From positions 675,665 to 739,664 of the forward strand of contig NZ_JAACKC010000001.1 of assembly GCF_009939195.1 (NCBI RefSeq): 64,000 nt of DNA, in the 5' to 3' direction. The stretch comes from Acinetobacter kanungonis. GTDB lineage: Bacteria; Pseudomonadota; Gammaproteobacteria; Pseudomonadales; Moraxellaceae. Below are positions 37,170-45,662 of the stretch, one piece after another. Every line of letters begins with the position of its first letter. The first letter of the stretch is position 1. A program made the translations under genes and the position numbers. Under the pieces are notes generated by a model. It ran no database searches and had not been told where the DNA came from. It saw only the letters and a program-made list of their open reading frames with translations.

Positions 37170-37201
37170 CCCTCTCCTTCTAGGAGAGGGTTAGGGAGAG
37201 G
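37170..37201 (+). repeat. GC-rich hairpin repeat, copy 3
   Basis: Arms CCCTCTCCT and AGGAGAGGG with loop TCT, then TTAGGGAGAGG. Same orientation as copy 1 and 16 bp before the stop of the J-domain-like gene. Confidence 0.9.
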
Positions 37202-37216
37202 TGCTTTTAAAAAAGC

Positions 37217-38233
37217 TTACAAAGCCCCATGCTCCAACAATATCTCTACCCCACTCACCTTTTTCATATGCTTTAGACGCTCTTTTTCCCACTTCAACTG
37301 CTGCTTTAACTCAGCACAATCGGCGTCTATAGCTTTATACACATCACTAATATGCACATGCTCTGCTTTCACCTTATTCGCCAACTGAAAAGAATCTAAA
37401 ATCTCACTAATTTGGCTTTCAAGCTGCTGACTTTGCGCATCCAAAGCTAACTTATAAAACTTCACTTGCTCCGCAGATAACTCTTTTGCCCCTACGCCTT
37501 TATTCTGTTCAAGCTGTAACTGAAGTTTGAGTAAATAAAACAAATCCTGCTGTTCATGCGCCTGACTGGCTTGTTGGAACAACTCAGTTTTTTCTGCTTT
37601 CTTGCTTTCGTCCTGCTCACGGTCGGGGTGAATCATCGCAGCAATTTTTAAATATACGGTTTTCAGCGACTGCGCTGCCATCTGCTCCGCTTGTTCCCTT
37701 TTCTGCTGTTGTCTTTGCTGTTTGGCTTGTTCACGTGCCTGTTGCTGCTCGGCAGCGTATTGTTCAAAGTCATCTTCAAACGAGGCACTTTGATCATCAC
37801 TTACAGGCAAATCAACTTTTAACTGCTGCACCTTTTTAGTTTTCTTGGCGGACTGCTGCGCATGTTGCTGATAAAAACGAATGATTTGTTCGACTTGTTG
37901 CTGCTGTTCATTGGAGAGCATTTTGGAATGCTTCAGCATCTGTGCGCGCTGGGCAATGCTTTCATCCAGTTGATGCATATCCGCTTTGGAAAATTCGTGG
38001 TTGTGCAAGACTTGCCAAAGCTGATCGAGCTGCTGAAACAGCACCGCATGCAGTTCACTATATACAGGCAGGAGTTTTTGCCGCGTGTGCTGTTGAATTT
38101 CGGCTTGGGCATTTTGCCATGTAGTAAGGCTGATTTTTTGCTGTTCAATTTTATCTATCAGGCGATTCAGCTTTTTCTGCTGTGGAGACTTTTCAGCCCT
38201 TTTCTGAATGCTGACTTTAAGATCGAAGGACAT
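37217..38233 (-). CDS. J-domain-like coiled-coil protein
   Basis: A 338-residue protein rich in Gln, Lys and Glu with long helices. A J-domain-like segment lies in the middle (about residues 190-240), with I-H-P-D-R-E at the loop position where true J domains have H-P-D to activate Hsp70. It is placed internally, unlike DnaJ, and no Gly/Phe or zinc region is present. It may be an unusual DnaK co-chaperone or only a structural relative. It ends next to the repeat/DUF559 island and has composition like core genes. Confidence 0.7.
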   Translation of the reverse strand: MSFDLKVSIQKRAEKSPQQKKLNRLIDKIEQQKISLTTWQNAQAEIQQHTRQKLLPVYSELHAVLFQQLDQLWQVLHNHEFSKADMHQLDESIAQRAQMLKHSKMLSNEQQQQVEQIIRFYQQHAQQSAKKTKKVQQLKVDLPVSDDQSASFEDDFEQYAAEQQQAREQAKQQRQQQKREQAEQMAAQSLKTVYLKIAAMIHPDREQDESKKAEKTELFQQASQAHEQQDLFYLLKLQLQLEQNKGVGAKELSAEQVKFYKLALDAQSQQLESQISEILDSFQLANKVKAEHVHISDVYKAIDADCAELKQQLKWEKERLKHMKKVSGVEILLEHGAL

Positions 38234-38450
38234 TGCCGATTCACACGCTAAAACAATGCAGCCACTATAACAAGTTTAACCATCGGACAGTACTCAACTG
38301 CGCAGCATCATCCACTGCAAAGCCATAATGGCATCCACAACATATCCCCTGCGCAATGACTGTGCCTTGTCACGCCTAAAGTTTAGATAATTGCACTATC
38401 TTATTTTCTAAATCTGTTTGCGACTATTTATATGTCCCATTTTCGACAAT

Positions 38451-38466
38451 CTGGCAGATGTTGTGC
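38451..38466 (+). promoter_or_regulatory. weak sigma-54-like promoter upstream of gltI
   Basis: CTGGCAGATGTTGTGC has GG and GC 10 bp apart but a poor -12 (GTGC instead of TTGC). It is about 410 bp from the gltI start. The rest of the 38234-38874 gap holds AT-rich DNA, the self-complementary GTTAACGTTAAC at 38698-38709, and no supported gene. Confidence 0.3.
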
Positions 38467-38874
38467 TAATTGCTCCCCAAAACTCTCCGTATTAAATAAA
38501 GTGTTTTTAAAACATAGACTTAAAATCATTAAAGTCATAATTTCGTATTTAAAGAAATGAAAACACTGAACAAGCAATTGTTTATTTTTATTAAAAACAG
38601 TATGTTATTTAAACACACAATACCTTGCAGGCACAGAATCTGCTTTGTTCTACTTAAGTGATATACATCAGACTTAAATCTGTTTAAAACTTAAGCAGTT
38701 AACGTTAACAAAGCATCAACAATCTGAGCTTCGCAAGTGATGAAAACTCGCGCTAAGATGAAGTTTAAGCTGCTTGTCAGACAAACAGCTGTGCATGCAA
38801 TAACGAATAAGCTGATGGATATTCAGTCAATAAATAAAGCAAATGATGACAATAAAACACAAGGAGTTTTACTT

Positions 38875-39816
38875 ATGTTATTCAAACGGCCCCTGACTTC
38901 CCTACTTTGTGCCAGTACCCTCGCATTCGGTTTAAGTGCCTGTAGTGGCGACAAACCACCTAGCAGTGGTGATGCAGGCAGCAAAGAGACAGCAGCGTCA
39001 GGAACACTGGAGAAAATTAAAAAATCAGGCACCATTGTGCTGGGGTATCGCGACTCTTCCATTCCATTCTCTTATATTGCCGACAATCCAAATCAACCTG
39101 TGGGCTATGCGCATGATTTACAACTTAAAGTGGTCGATGCCGTTAAGCAAAAGCTGAATATGCCCGATTTGAAAATTCGCTATAACTTGGTCACCAGTCA
39201 AAACCGTATTCCTTTGGTGTCGAATGGCACGGTCGATTTAGAATGTGGCTCCACCACCAACAACAAAGAACGTCAGCAACAAGTCGATTTCTCGGTGGGC
39301 TTTTTTGAAGTCGGTTCTCGCTTACTCACCGCTAAAGATTCTGGGGTAAAAGACTTTGCTGACTTAAAAGGCAAAAAACTGGTGACTACCGCAGGCACCA
39401 CGTCAGAGCGTTATATTCGCCAACATGAAAAAGAACTGAGCATTGGTGAAATTATTTCTGCCAAAGACCATGCCGAATCTTTCTTGATGCTGCAAAACGG
39501 ACGTGCTGCTGCCTTTATGATGGATGACATTTTACTTGCAGGGGAAAAATCTAAAGCCAAAGATCCTGAGCATTGGGTGATTGTTGGTACTTCACCAGTG
39601 CATGAAATTTATGGCTGTATGCTCAGAAAAGGCGATCCTGAATTTAAGCAAGTAGTGGACGATGCGATTAAATCGGTCTACAGCTCAGGTGAAATTAATA
39701 GCATGTATAACAAATGGTTTGAGCAGCCAATCCCACCGAAAAACATTAACCTGAACTTCCCGATGTCTGAACAGCTAAAAGCGTTGATTAGTGCACCACA
39801 TGACCGTGATCAGTAA
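38875..39816 (+). CDS. gltI: glutamate/aspartate ABC transporter, periplasmic binding protein
   Basis: A 313-residue solute-binding protein with a signal peptide ending in the lipobox L-S-A-C. The GltI family pattern is clear: G-Y-R-D-S-S-I-P-F-S-Y, the E-C-G-S-T-T-N-N-K-E-R segment and the final W-F-E-Q-P-I-P-P-K. It captures acidic amino acids for the GltJKL permease. I chose ATG at 38875 with AAGGAG upstream; the frame is open 138 bp earlier but that part has no homology. First gene of gltIJKL. Confidence 0.93.
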   Translation: MLFKRPLTSLLCASTLAFGLSACSGDKPPSSGDAGSKETAASGTLEKIKKSGTIVLGYRDSSIPFSYIADNPNQPVGYAHDLQLKVVDAVKQKLNMPDLKIRYNLVTSQNRIPLVSNGTVDLECGSTTNNKERQQQVDFSVGFFEVGSRLLTAKDSGVKDFADLKGKKLVTTAGTTSERYIRQHEKELSIGEIISAKDHAESFLMLQNGRAAAFMMDDILLAGEKSKAKDPEHWVIVGTSPVHEIYGCMLRKGDPEFKQVVDDAIKSVYSSGEINSMYNKWFEQPIPPKNINLNFPMSEQLKALISAPHDRDQ

Positions 39817-39887
39817 TTGTGCTGATCATCCATTTCATATGCATCAGGTAGTGCACTTGCCTACCTGATTTAGACACTGGAGCTCCT

Positions 39888-40631
39888 ATGAACTATAGCT
39901 GGAACTGGGGCGTATTATTTCAATCTACAGGTGTCGGGGACAGTAGCTATTTCAACTGGATTTTAACAGGCTTGGGCTGGTTACTGGTCATCGCCATTGT
40001 GGCATGGTCTATCGCATTTGTACTGGGCAGTCTGCTCGGCATTATGCGTACGCTTCCGAATAAAACGGCACGTGCTATTGGCACCGCCTATGTGACCATT
40101 TTTCGTAATGTACCGCTGTTGATTCAACTGTTTGTCTGGTTTTATGTGGCGCCGAATTTTCTCCCTGCGGGGCTGAAAGATTGGTGGGTGAATGACTTGA
40201 GTGCCAGCACCAGCGCCCTGATCTCGGCCAGTATTGGCTTGGGCTTATTTACCGCAGCACGGGTCTGCGAACAAGTGCGTACAGGCATTGAAGCCCTGCC
40301 AACGGGTCAAGTCAATGCAGGTTATGCTTTGGGTTTTAGTACGGCACAACTGTACCGTTACATTATTTTGCCACAGTCATTCCGTACCATTCTGCCGCCA
40401 TTAAGCTCTGAACTGACCAACTGCGTGAAAAATACCTCGGTCGCTTCTTTGGTCGGGGTCGCAGAAATTATTTCGCAAATGAAAACCATCAGCGAGTACA
40501 CCCAAAACACCATCGAGATTTATACCTACGTCACCATTATTTTTATTGTGATTAATATCTGCCTTATTCAATTTATGAATTTTCTGGAAAAACGCTTACG
40601 CATTCCAGGTTTAATTGCAGGAGATAAATAA
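39888..40631 (+). CDS. gltJ: glutamate/aspartate ABC transporter permease GltJ
   Basis: A 247-residue HisM-type permease with five to six helices and the EAA loop (A-L-P-T-G-Q-V-N-A-G-Y-A-L-G) that contacts the ATPase. It begins with the N-Y-S-W-N-W-G-V-L-F stretch typical of GltJ. The stop overlaps the gltK ATG by one base. Works with GltK as heterodimer in the inner membrane. Confidence 0.93.
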   Translation: MNYSWNWGVLFQSTGVGDSSYFNWILTGLGWLLVIAIVAWSIAFVLGSLLGIMRTLPNKTARAIGTAYVTIFRNVPLLIQLFVWFYVAPNFLPAGLKDWWVNDLSASTSALISASIGLGLFTAARVCEQVRTGIEALPTGQVNAGYALGFSTAQLYRYIILPQSFRTILPPLSSELTNCVKNTSVASLVGVAEIISQMKTISEYTQNTIEIYTYVTIIFIVINICLIQFMNFLEKRLRIPGLIAGDK

Positions 40632-41314
40632 TGGACTGGCTCACTGCATTTCTTCAAGATTTACATCTCTCTGCACCTGCCTTATGGCATGGTCTCAGCA
40701 TTACCTTAAAAGTGGTGTGTATTGCGACAGTCGGTGGGATTTTTATTGGCACCTTGCTGGCATTAATGCGCCTGTCTTCCATTCGGGCACTGAATTTGGT
40801 TGCCCAAGCCTATGTCAATTTGTTCCGCTCTATTCCACTGCTGTTGGTACTGATGTGGTTCTACTTTGCGGTGCCGTTTTTCTATACCGCATTTACAGGC
40901 AATTATCTGACTATCGACACTGCACTGGTCTCGAGTATTGTCGCCTTTATGCTGTTTGAAGCCGCCTATTTTTCGGAAATTGTGCGTGCAGGGATTCAAT
41001 CGATTCCCAAAGGGCAAAGTGCTGCGGCTTATGCCTTGGGCATGAGTTATAGCCAGTCCATGCGCCTGATTATTTTGCCGCAAGCCTTTCGCAAAATGAC
41101 CCCGCTATTACTGCAACAAACCATTATTTTGTTCCAAGATTCCACCATGGTTTACGCCATAGGTTTGCTGGATTTTTTCCGCACCAATTACGTCCGCGGC
41201 GACCTGATGTCCTTACTTACCCAGTACATTCTGTTTGCAGGTCTGGTCTACTTTAGCATCAGCGCCTTGGCGACCTTTGCGGTGAAAAGATTACAACGGA
41301 GATTAAAAGTATGA
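40631..41314 (+). CDS. gltK: glutamate/aspartate ABC transporter permease GltK
   Basis: A 227-residue partner permease with the EAA-type loop I-P-K-G-Q-S-A-A-A-Y-A-L-G-M-S. The N-terminal F-R-S-I-P-L-L-L-V-L-M-W-F signature is shared with other polar amino acid permeases. It overlaps gltJ by one base and gltL by four (ATGA), so translation is coupled along the operon. Confidence 0.93.
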   Translation: MDWLTAFLQDLHLSAPALWHGLSITLKVVCIATVGGIFIGTLLALMRLSSIRALNLVAQAYVNLFRSIPLLLVLMWFYFAVPFFYTAFTGNYLTIDTALVSSIVAFMLFEAAYFSEIVRAGIQSIPKGQSAAAYALGMSYSQSMRLIILPQAFRKMTPLLLQQTIILFQDSTMVYAIGLLDFFRTNYVRGDLMSLLTQYILFAGLVYFSISALATFAVKRLQRRLKV

Positions 41315-42054
41315 GTGATAAAAAAGTAATGATTGATCTCCAAAATGTCAGTAAATGGTATCAACAATTTCAGGTGCTTACCGACTGCACCACTCAAATC
41401 TGCCAAGGTGAGGTAGTGGTGGTCTGTGGTCCTTCAGGTTCAGGAAAATCGACCCTAATTAAAACCGTAAACGGTTTGGAACCCTTTCAACAGGGACAAA
41501 TTTATGTGGATGGTATTCCAATTGCCGACCCGAAAACTGATTTGAACAAATTGCGTAGCCGTGTCGGTATGGTGTTCCAGCATTTTGAGTTATTTCCACA
41601 TTTGAGCATTACTGAAAATTTGACCATTGCGCAGATTAAAGTATTAGGACGCAGTGCAGATGAAGCTAAGAAAAAAGGACTCGCCTATTTAGATCGGGTT
41701 GGACTGAGTTCGCAAGCCAACAAATATCCAGCGCAGCTTTCGGGTGGACAACAACAGCGTGTCGCGATTGCCCGTGCCTTGAGTATGGACCCGATTGCCA
41801 TGCTGTTTGATGAGCCGACTTCTGCCCTTGACCCAGAAATGATTAATGAAGTGCTCGAAGTGATGGTCGGTCTGGCCAAAGAAGGCATGACCATGATGTG
41901 TGTCACCCATGAAATGGGCTTTGCCCGCCAAGTGGCGAATCGCATTATCTTTATGGATCAAGGTAAAATTGTGGAGGACTGTTCCAAAGATGAATTCTTT
42001 AATACGCCACGCGGTGAACGCGCGCAGCAGTTCCTAGATAAGATCTTGCACTAA
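41311..42054 (+). CDS. gltL: glutamate/aspartate ABC transporter ATPase GltL
   Basis: A 247-residue ABC ATPase. Walker A G-P-S-G-S-G-K-S-T, Q-loop F-Q-H-F-E-L-F-P-H, signature L-S-G-G-Q-Q-Q-R and Walker B M-L-F-D-E-P-T-S-A-L-D-P are all present. It drives uptake of glutamate and aspartate. Last gene of the operon, followed by a terminator-like hairpin. Confidence 0.95.
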   Translation: MSDKKVMIDLQNVSKWYQQFQVLTDCTTQICQGEVVVVCGPSGSGKSTLIKTVNGLEPFQQGQIYVDGIPIADPKTDLNKLRSRVGMVFQHFELFPHLSITENLTIAQIKVLGRSADEAKKKGLAYLDRVGLSSQANKYPAQLSGGQQQRVAIARALSMDPIAMLFDEPTSALDPEMINEVLEVMVGLAKEGMTMMCVTHEMGFARQVANRIIFMDQGKIVEDCSKDEFFNTPRGERAQQFLDKILH

Positions 42055-42065
42055 GCCCAAACAGC

Positions 42066-42107
42066 ATCAAGTGGAACGAGCATGCTCCACTTGATCCCTC
42101 CTTTTTT
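42066..42107 (+). terminator. terminator-like hairpin after gltL
   Basis: Stem ATCAAGTGGA/TCCACTTGAT with a 10-nt loop, then CCCTCC and seven T. Confidence 0.7.
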
Positions 42108-42389
42108 TGCCCTTTATGCGACACACATTTCGATTGCCTATCGCTGACATCAACCAAGCTGGAAGCCTAAACGCTTCCAATACCTTCAAACCATTCAGCC
42201 TGAACGTTGTGCCACACTATAGACCATCAGTCGCATGTATTTCCTGAACAATAAGTCAATTTATCATTTTGATTTTACATTTAATTCATTTGAAATCTTT
42301 ATTTTTCATACTCTAAAAATGCAAATTACAGCACCTTTTTAAGTCAATACGCACTATTTTCCACCAAATAAATCGTATTTTCATCAGAA

Positions 42390-42406
42390 TTGGTGCATTT
42401 TTTGCT
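42390..42406 (+). promoter_or_regulatory. sigma-54-type promoter of amt
   Basis: TTGGTGCATTTTTTGCT has GG and GC exactly 10 bp apart and a perfect TTGC -12. Transcription would begin near 42417, about 120 nt before the ATG. NtrC-like half-sites lie at 42351-42360 (GCACTATTTT) and 42465-42478 (ACTATTTTGGTGCA). The remainder of the 42055-42535 gap is AT-rich without a supported gene. Confidence 0.6.
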
Positions 42407-42535
42407 TAGGTATTTTTCTGAACGGAGTATTTTGTTGCTGAACTCCAATTTTTAGATTTACTAAACTATTTTGGTGCAAATCACCTTCCCAAGTTTGTGC
42501 CTAAAATCGTATTTAGCACTTTTTTCGAGCAAACT

Positions 42536-43723
42536 ATGCAAGATATCGATTTATTATTTCTACTGCTAGGAGCAGTGCTGGTACTGGCAATGCATGCCGG
42601 TTTCGCATTTTTAGAACTAGGAACAGTTCGACATAAAAATCAGGTCAATGCCTTAAGTAAAATCCTGACAGACTTTGCGCTTTCAGCGATGGCTTATTTT
42701 TTTGTAGGTTACTACATTGCCTATGGACACCATTTCTTCCATATGGGTGCAACCTTGGCAGCAGATCATGGCTATAACTTGATGCGCTGTTTCTTTTTAC
42801 TGACCTTTGCTGCGGCAATTCCTGCCATTATTTCAGGCGGCATTGCAGAACGTGCCAAAATGCGTTCCCAAGCCATCGCGACTTTATTGCTGGTGGCTTT
42901 GGTCTATCCTTTCTTTGAAGGCATTGTCTGGAATGGCAATTTGGGTGTACAAGCATGGTTAGAGCACACTTTTGGTGCACCCTTCCATGACTTTGCAGGC
43001 TCTGTAGTTGTTCATGCTATGGGCGGCTGGATTGCCTTGGCAGCCGTGATCCTGTTAGGTGCACGTCATGGTCGTTATAAAAAAGATGGGCGTGTCAGTG
43101 CTCATCCTCCTTCGTCTATTCCCTTCCTTGCACTAGGTTCATGGATTCTGATTGTGGGCTGGTTTGGCTTTAACGTGATGAGTGCACAGCGTTTAGATGC
43201 TATTTCAGGTATGGTGGCGATTAACTCGTTGATGGCGATGGTCGGCGGTACTGTGACTGCCAATATGATTGGTAAAAATGACCCAGGCTTCTTACACAAT
43301 GGTCCGCTCGCTGGCTTGGTGGCCATCTGTGCTGGCTCGGATATAGTGCATCCTTTTGGTGCATTGGTGATTGGTGCGATTGCAGGCATCATTTTTGTGA
43401 AGTTCTTTACCTATACCCAAAACAAACTTAAGGTGGATGATGTGTTGGGCGTTTGGCCATTACACGGTATTTGTGGCGCCTTTGGTGGCATCGCAGTGGG
43501 TATTTTCGGTCAACAATGGCTAGGCGGGATTGGTGGTGTCTCCATGATGTCACAAATCATAGGTACCCTATTCGCCATCGTCGTTGCACTTGCAGGTGGA
43601 TTTGCAGTGTATGGCGGCTTAAAAGCTTGTATTGGCATTCGTTTATCGCAAGAAGATGAATTCCGTGGCGCCGATTTATCCATCCACAAAATTTCAGCCA
43701 ACTCCGATGACAGTATGTTTTAA
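42536..43723 (+). CDS. amt: ammonium transporter Amt
   Basis: A 395-residue ammonium channel with about 11 helices and the Amt signature D-F-A-G-S-V-V-V-H-A-M-G-G. The conserved pore His residues are in V-V-H-A-M and in G-V-W-P-L-H-G-I-C-G-A. I use ATG at 42536, which gives a natural N-terminus; the frame is open to 42497. No glnK lies beside it. The sigma-54-type promoter upstream fits nitrogen-limitation control. A terminator follows. Confidence 0.93.
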   Translation: MQDIDLLFLLLGAVLVLAMHAGFAFLELGTVRHKNQVNALSKILTDFALSAMAYFFVGYYIAYGHHFFHMGATLAADHGYNLMRCFFLLTFAAAIPAIISGGIAERAKMRSQAIATLLLVALVYPFFEGIVWNGNLGVQAWLEHTFGAPFHDFAGSVVVHAMGGWIALAAVILLGARHGRYKKDGRVSAHPPSSIPFLALGSWILIVGWFGFNVMSAQRLDAISGMVAINSLMAMVGGTVTANMIGKNDPGFLHNGPLAGLVAICAGSDIVHPFGALVIGAIAGIIFVKFFTYTQNKLKVDDVLGVWPLHGICGAFGGIAVGIFGQQWLGGIGGVSMMSQIIGTLFAIVVALAGGFAVYGGLKACIGIRLSQEDEFRGADLSIHKISANSDDSMF

Positions 43724-43748
43724 GTTTTTCAATTTACGCATGTTGCGC

Positions 43749-43775
43749 AGCGATTCTCAGGAATCGCTTTTTTTA
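43749..43775 (+). terminator. rho-independent terminator after amt
   Basis: Perfect stem AGCGATTC/GAATCGCT with loop TCAG and seven T. Confidence 0.88.
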
Positions 43776-43786
43776 TGTCTGCAATT

Positions 43787-44482
43787 TTATCGTGGTTCTA
43801 AATAGGCCCTTAACTCATGCAACTGCTGAATACGAGGCACCTCTAGACGTTCATCTTCAGGGTGAAAGCCTTGTAACCAGATGGCTTGCATACCTGCTTG
43901 TTGCGCACCGCGAATATCATTCACAGGATGATCACCAATAAACATACACTCGGAAGGCTGCACGCCTAAACTTTCAGCCGTATGCAAAAATATCTGCTGA
44001 TGGGGCTTACTGATGCCTGCCAGTTCGGAACTGACAATCACATCAAAATATTCATTAAACCCGAGTCCATCTAAAATATTCAAGCGGGTGGCATGCCCAC
44101 CATTCGATACCACTGCCAAAGCATAATCTTGCTGCTTTAACATTTTTAATAGATCCACAGCTCCTGCCATGGCGACGGCACACTGCCCAAAGTACTTAAA
44201 CCAGAACTGGGTTAACTCCTGAAAATCGACTTCAGTTTGCCAATCCAACTCTTGTCGTAAAGCGTGCGCAATCGAAGCCCCAATACTCGGATGGGTTAGC
44301 TGTTCTTTTTGAGGATAACCGCCATTATCAATACGGCGGATAATCTGCTGGATTTTGTCCAGATCATGGGCGAATAACTGCGACTGATATTGTTGCAGTA
44401 AAAATTCGCTATAGCGCTGAATACTTTGATCACGGTGGGTTAAGGTATTGTCCAAATCAAATAATACTGCACGAATAGACAT
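43787..44482 (-). CDS. HAD-superfamily phosphatase
   Basis: A 231-residue haloacid dehalogenase-like hydrolase. Motif I is L-F-D-L-D-N-T-L-T, motif II V-V-S-N-G-G, the Lys lies in S-K-P-H, and motif III is I-G-D-H-P-V-N-D-I-R-G-A. The helical cap (about residues 20-85) places it in the YjjG/phosphoglycolate-phosphatase-like group. Substrate unknown. Divergent from the PAP2 gene; it does not appear to share the PmrA box, which is oriented toward PAP2. Confidence 0.9.
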   Translation of the reverse strand: MSIRAVLFDLDNTLTHRDQSIQRYSEFLLQQYQSQLFAHDLDKIQQIIRRIDNGGYPQKEQLTHPSIGASIAHALRQELDWQTEVDFQELTQFWFKYFGQCAVAMAGAVDLLKMLKQQDYALAVVSNGGHATRLNILDGLGFNEYFDVIVSSELAGISKPHQQIFLHTAESLGVQPSECMFIGDHPVNDIRGAQQAGMQAIWLQGFHPEDERLEVPRIQQLHELRAYLEPR

Positions 44483-44597
44483 AACATGCTCTGCTGACTT
44501 TTACCTCTAATCTAGCATTTTCCAGTCGCTTTACATGACAGATTTTCTAGGAAGTTCTGCATAAAATCTGTGAAGCAAATCAGCCCAGCGACGTGCT

Positions 44598-44641
44598 TTT
44601 AAGGTTCAGTTAAGTCCACTTTAAGTTTGCTTTGCTCTAAT
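44598..44641 (+). promoter_or_regulatory. triple PmrA half-site and -10 upstream of the PAP2 gene
   Basis: TTTAAG (44598), GTTAAG (44609) and TTTAAG (44620) follow each other with 5-bp spacers, an 11-bp period. The last ends 10 bp before TCTAAT at 44636-44641, a good -10. This is the layout expected of an OmpR-type activator site replacing a -35. Confidence 0.65.
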
Positions 44642-44665
44642 TAAAGTCATCCAAATACCGTTTGC

Positions 44666-45415
44666 ATGACCATGTCTGAATTACAACGTTTTAGCCTCAA
44701 GCAAGGACTGATTTTGCTGTTCAGTTTTATCCTACTGCAACTGCTTTTCCCTGTTGCGGGTCAACTCGACCTGATGTTGATTCAGCCGTGGGCGGGGCTA
44801 CATGGTCAATTTCCATGGCGTCATGACTGGTTCTTGGAAACCCTGAATCATAAATATGTCAAAAACCTTTTAATTCTGTGTGATGTCAGTTTTGTCACGC
44901 TTTGGCTAGCCAGCTTTAAGGTCAAAGCTTTAGCAGCAAAACGTTGGCAATATGCTTATCTGTTCTGGATTTTAATTTTAAGCACCAGTGTGGTGGGAAT
45001 TCTTAAATCACAATCGGGGCACGCCTGCCCTTGGAATATGACCCAAACCACAGCAACAGGTTTTCTCTGGAACTTTAGCCTCAGTCATGGGCACTGCTTC
45101 CCAGGTGGTCATGCGGCAACAGGCTTTGCCTTAATGACGGGTTTCTTTGCCTTTCGTAAAGCTGCTCCAAAACGTGCTTACTTCTATCTTATTGCGGGTT
45201 TAATTTTGGGCTTTGCAATGGGCTGGGCACAAATGATGCGTGGCGCGCACTTCCTCAGTCATAATTTATGGACAGCTTGGGTGGTTTGGTGCTGTAACGT
45301 GGCGCTTTATCCATTGTTTTATAAACGCTTGCTGCCTGCTCAATCTGTAGAAACTGTTCAACCTACTGCGGTTATGCCTCAGCCAGTCACAGATCAGGTG
45401 CAAGAAGCCGCTTAA
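44666..45415 (+). CDS. PAP2-family phosphatase next to pmrCAB
   Basis: A 249-residue membrane protein with about six helices. PAP2-like motifs are K-S-Q-S-G-H-A-C-P-W, C-F-P-G-G-H-A-A-T-G and R-G-A-H-F-L-S-H-N. They resemble LpxE/LpxT-type lipid phosphatases that act in the periplasm on lipid A or isoprenoid phosphates. The last 30 residues are a Pro/Gln/Val tail. It is convergent with pmrB and preceded by a PmrA-type box, so it may be part of the PmrA lipid-A modification response. Substrate is inference. Confidence 0.85.
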   Translation: MTMSELQRFSLKQGLILLFSFILLQLLFPVAGQLDLMLIQPWAGLHGQFPWRHDWFLETLNHKYVKNLLILCDVSFVTLWLASFKVKALAAKRWQYAYLFWILILSTSVVGILKSQSGHACPWNMTQTTATGFLWNFSLSHGHCFPGGHAATGFALMTGFFAFRKAAPKRAYFYLIAGLILGFAMGWAQMMRGAHFLSHNLWTAWVVWCCNVALYPLFYKRLLPAQSVETVQPTAVMPQPVTDQVQEAA

Positions 45416-45662
45416 AACTTTGTCTTGCCACAGTTGTCAGGATTATGGAAACTGTTACCTTGATGAGACTTAGTAGTGATTAAAGTCCGCAAAGCATCCT
45501 TCTATCTGCCTATTTCTTTTCACTTTAGATTAGACGATACAAACATGGAAGTGGAGGCTCAAGGCCCTAAATCAATTGAAGCACTTATGAATTGGCACTA
45601 CTAAAGCAGCATTATTTAATACAGCTTTTGCTTTAGAAAAAGCGCTGCCAGCTGAGTGAAGA

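Noticed and set aside
36936-37388. 150-codon plus-strand ORF over the DUF559 region
   Set aside because: It crosses the hairpin repeats, giving P-S-P-K-G-R-G-like artefact residues, and is antisense to two real genes.
38671-38695. CTTAAA/TTTAAA/CTTAAG pattern resembling a PmrA box before gltI
   Set aside because: The half-sites are not spaced by 11 bp, unlike the pmrC and PAP2 promoters.
38737-38874. N-terminal extension of gltI
   Set aside because: The strong AAGGAG and a normal lipoprotein signal start at 38875; the upstream frame is leader.
45541-45659. Short open stretches ending at TGA 45657 that recall an SDR fragment (T-K-A-A-L)
   Set aside because: Only about 22 codons are open and the resemblance is too weak to call a pseudogene.
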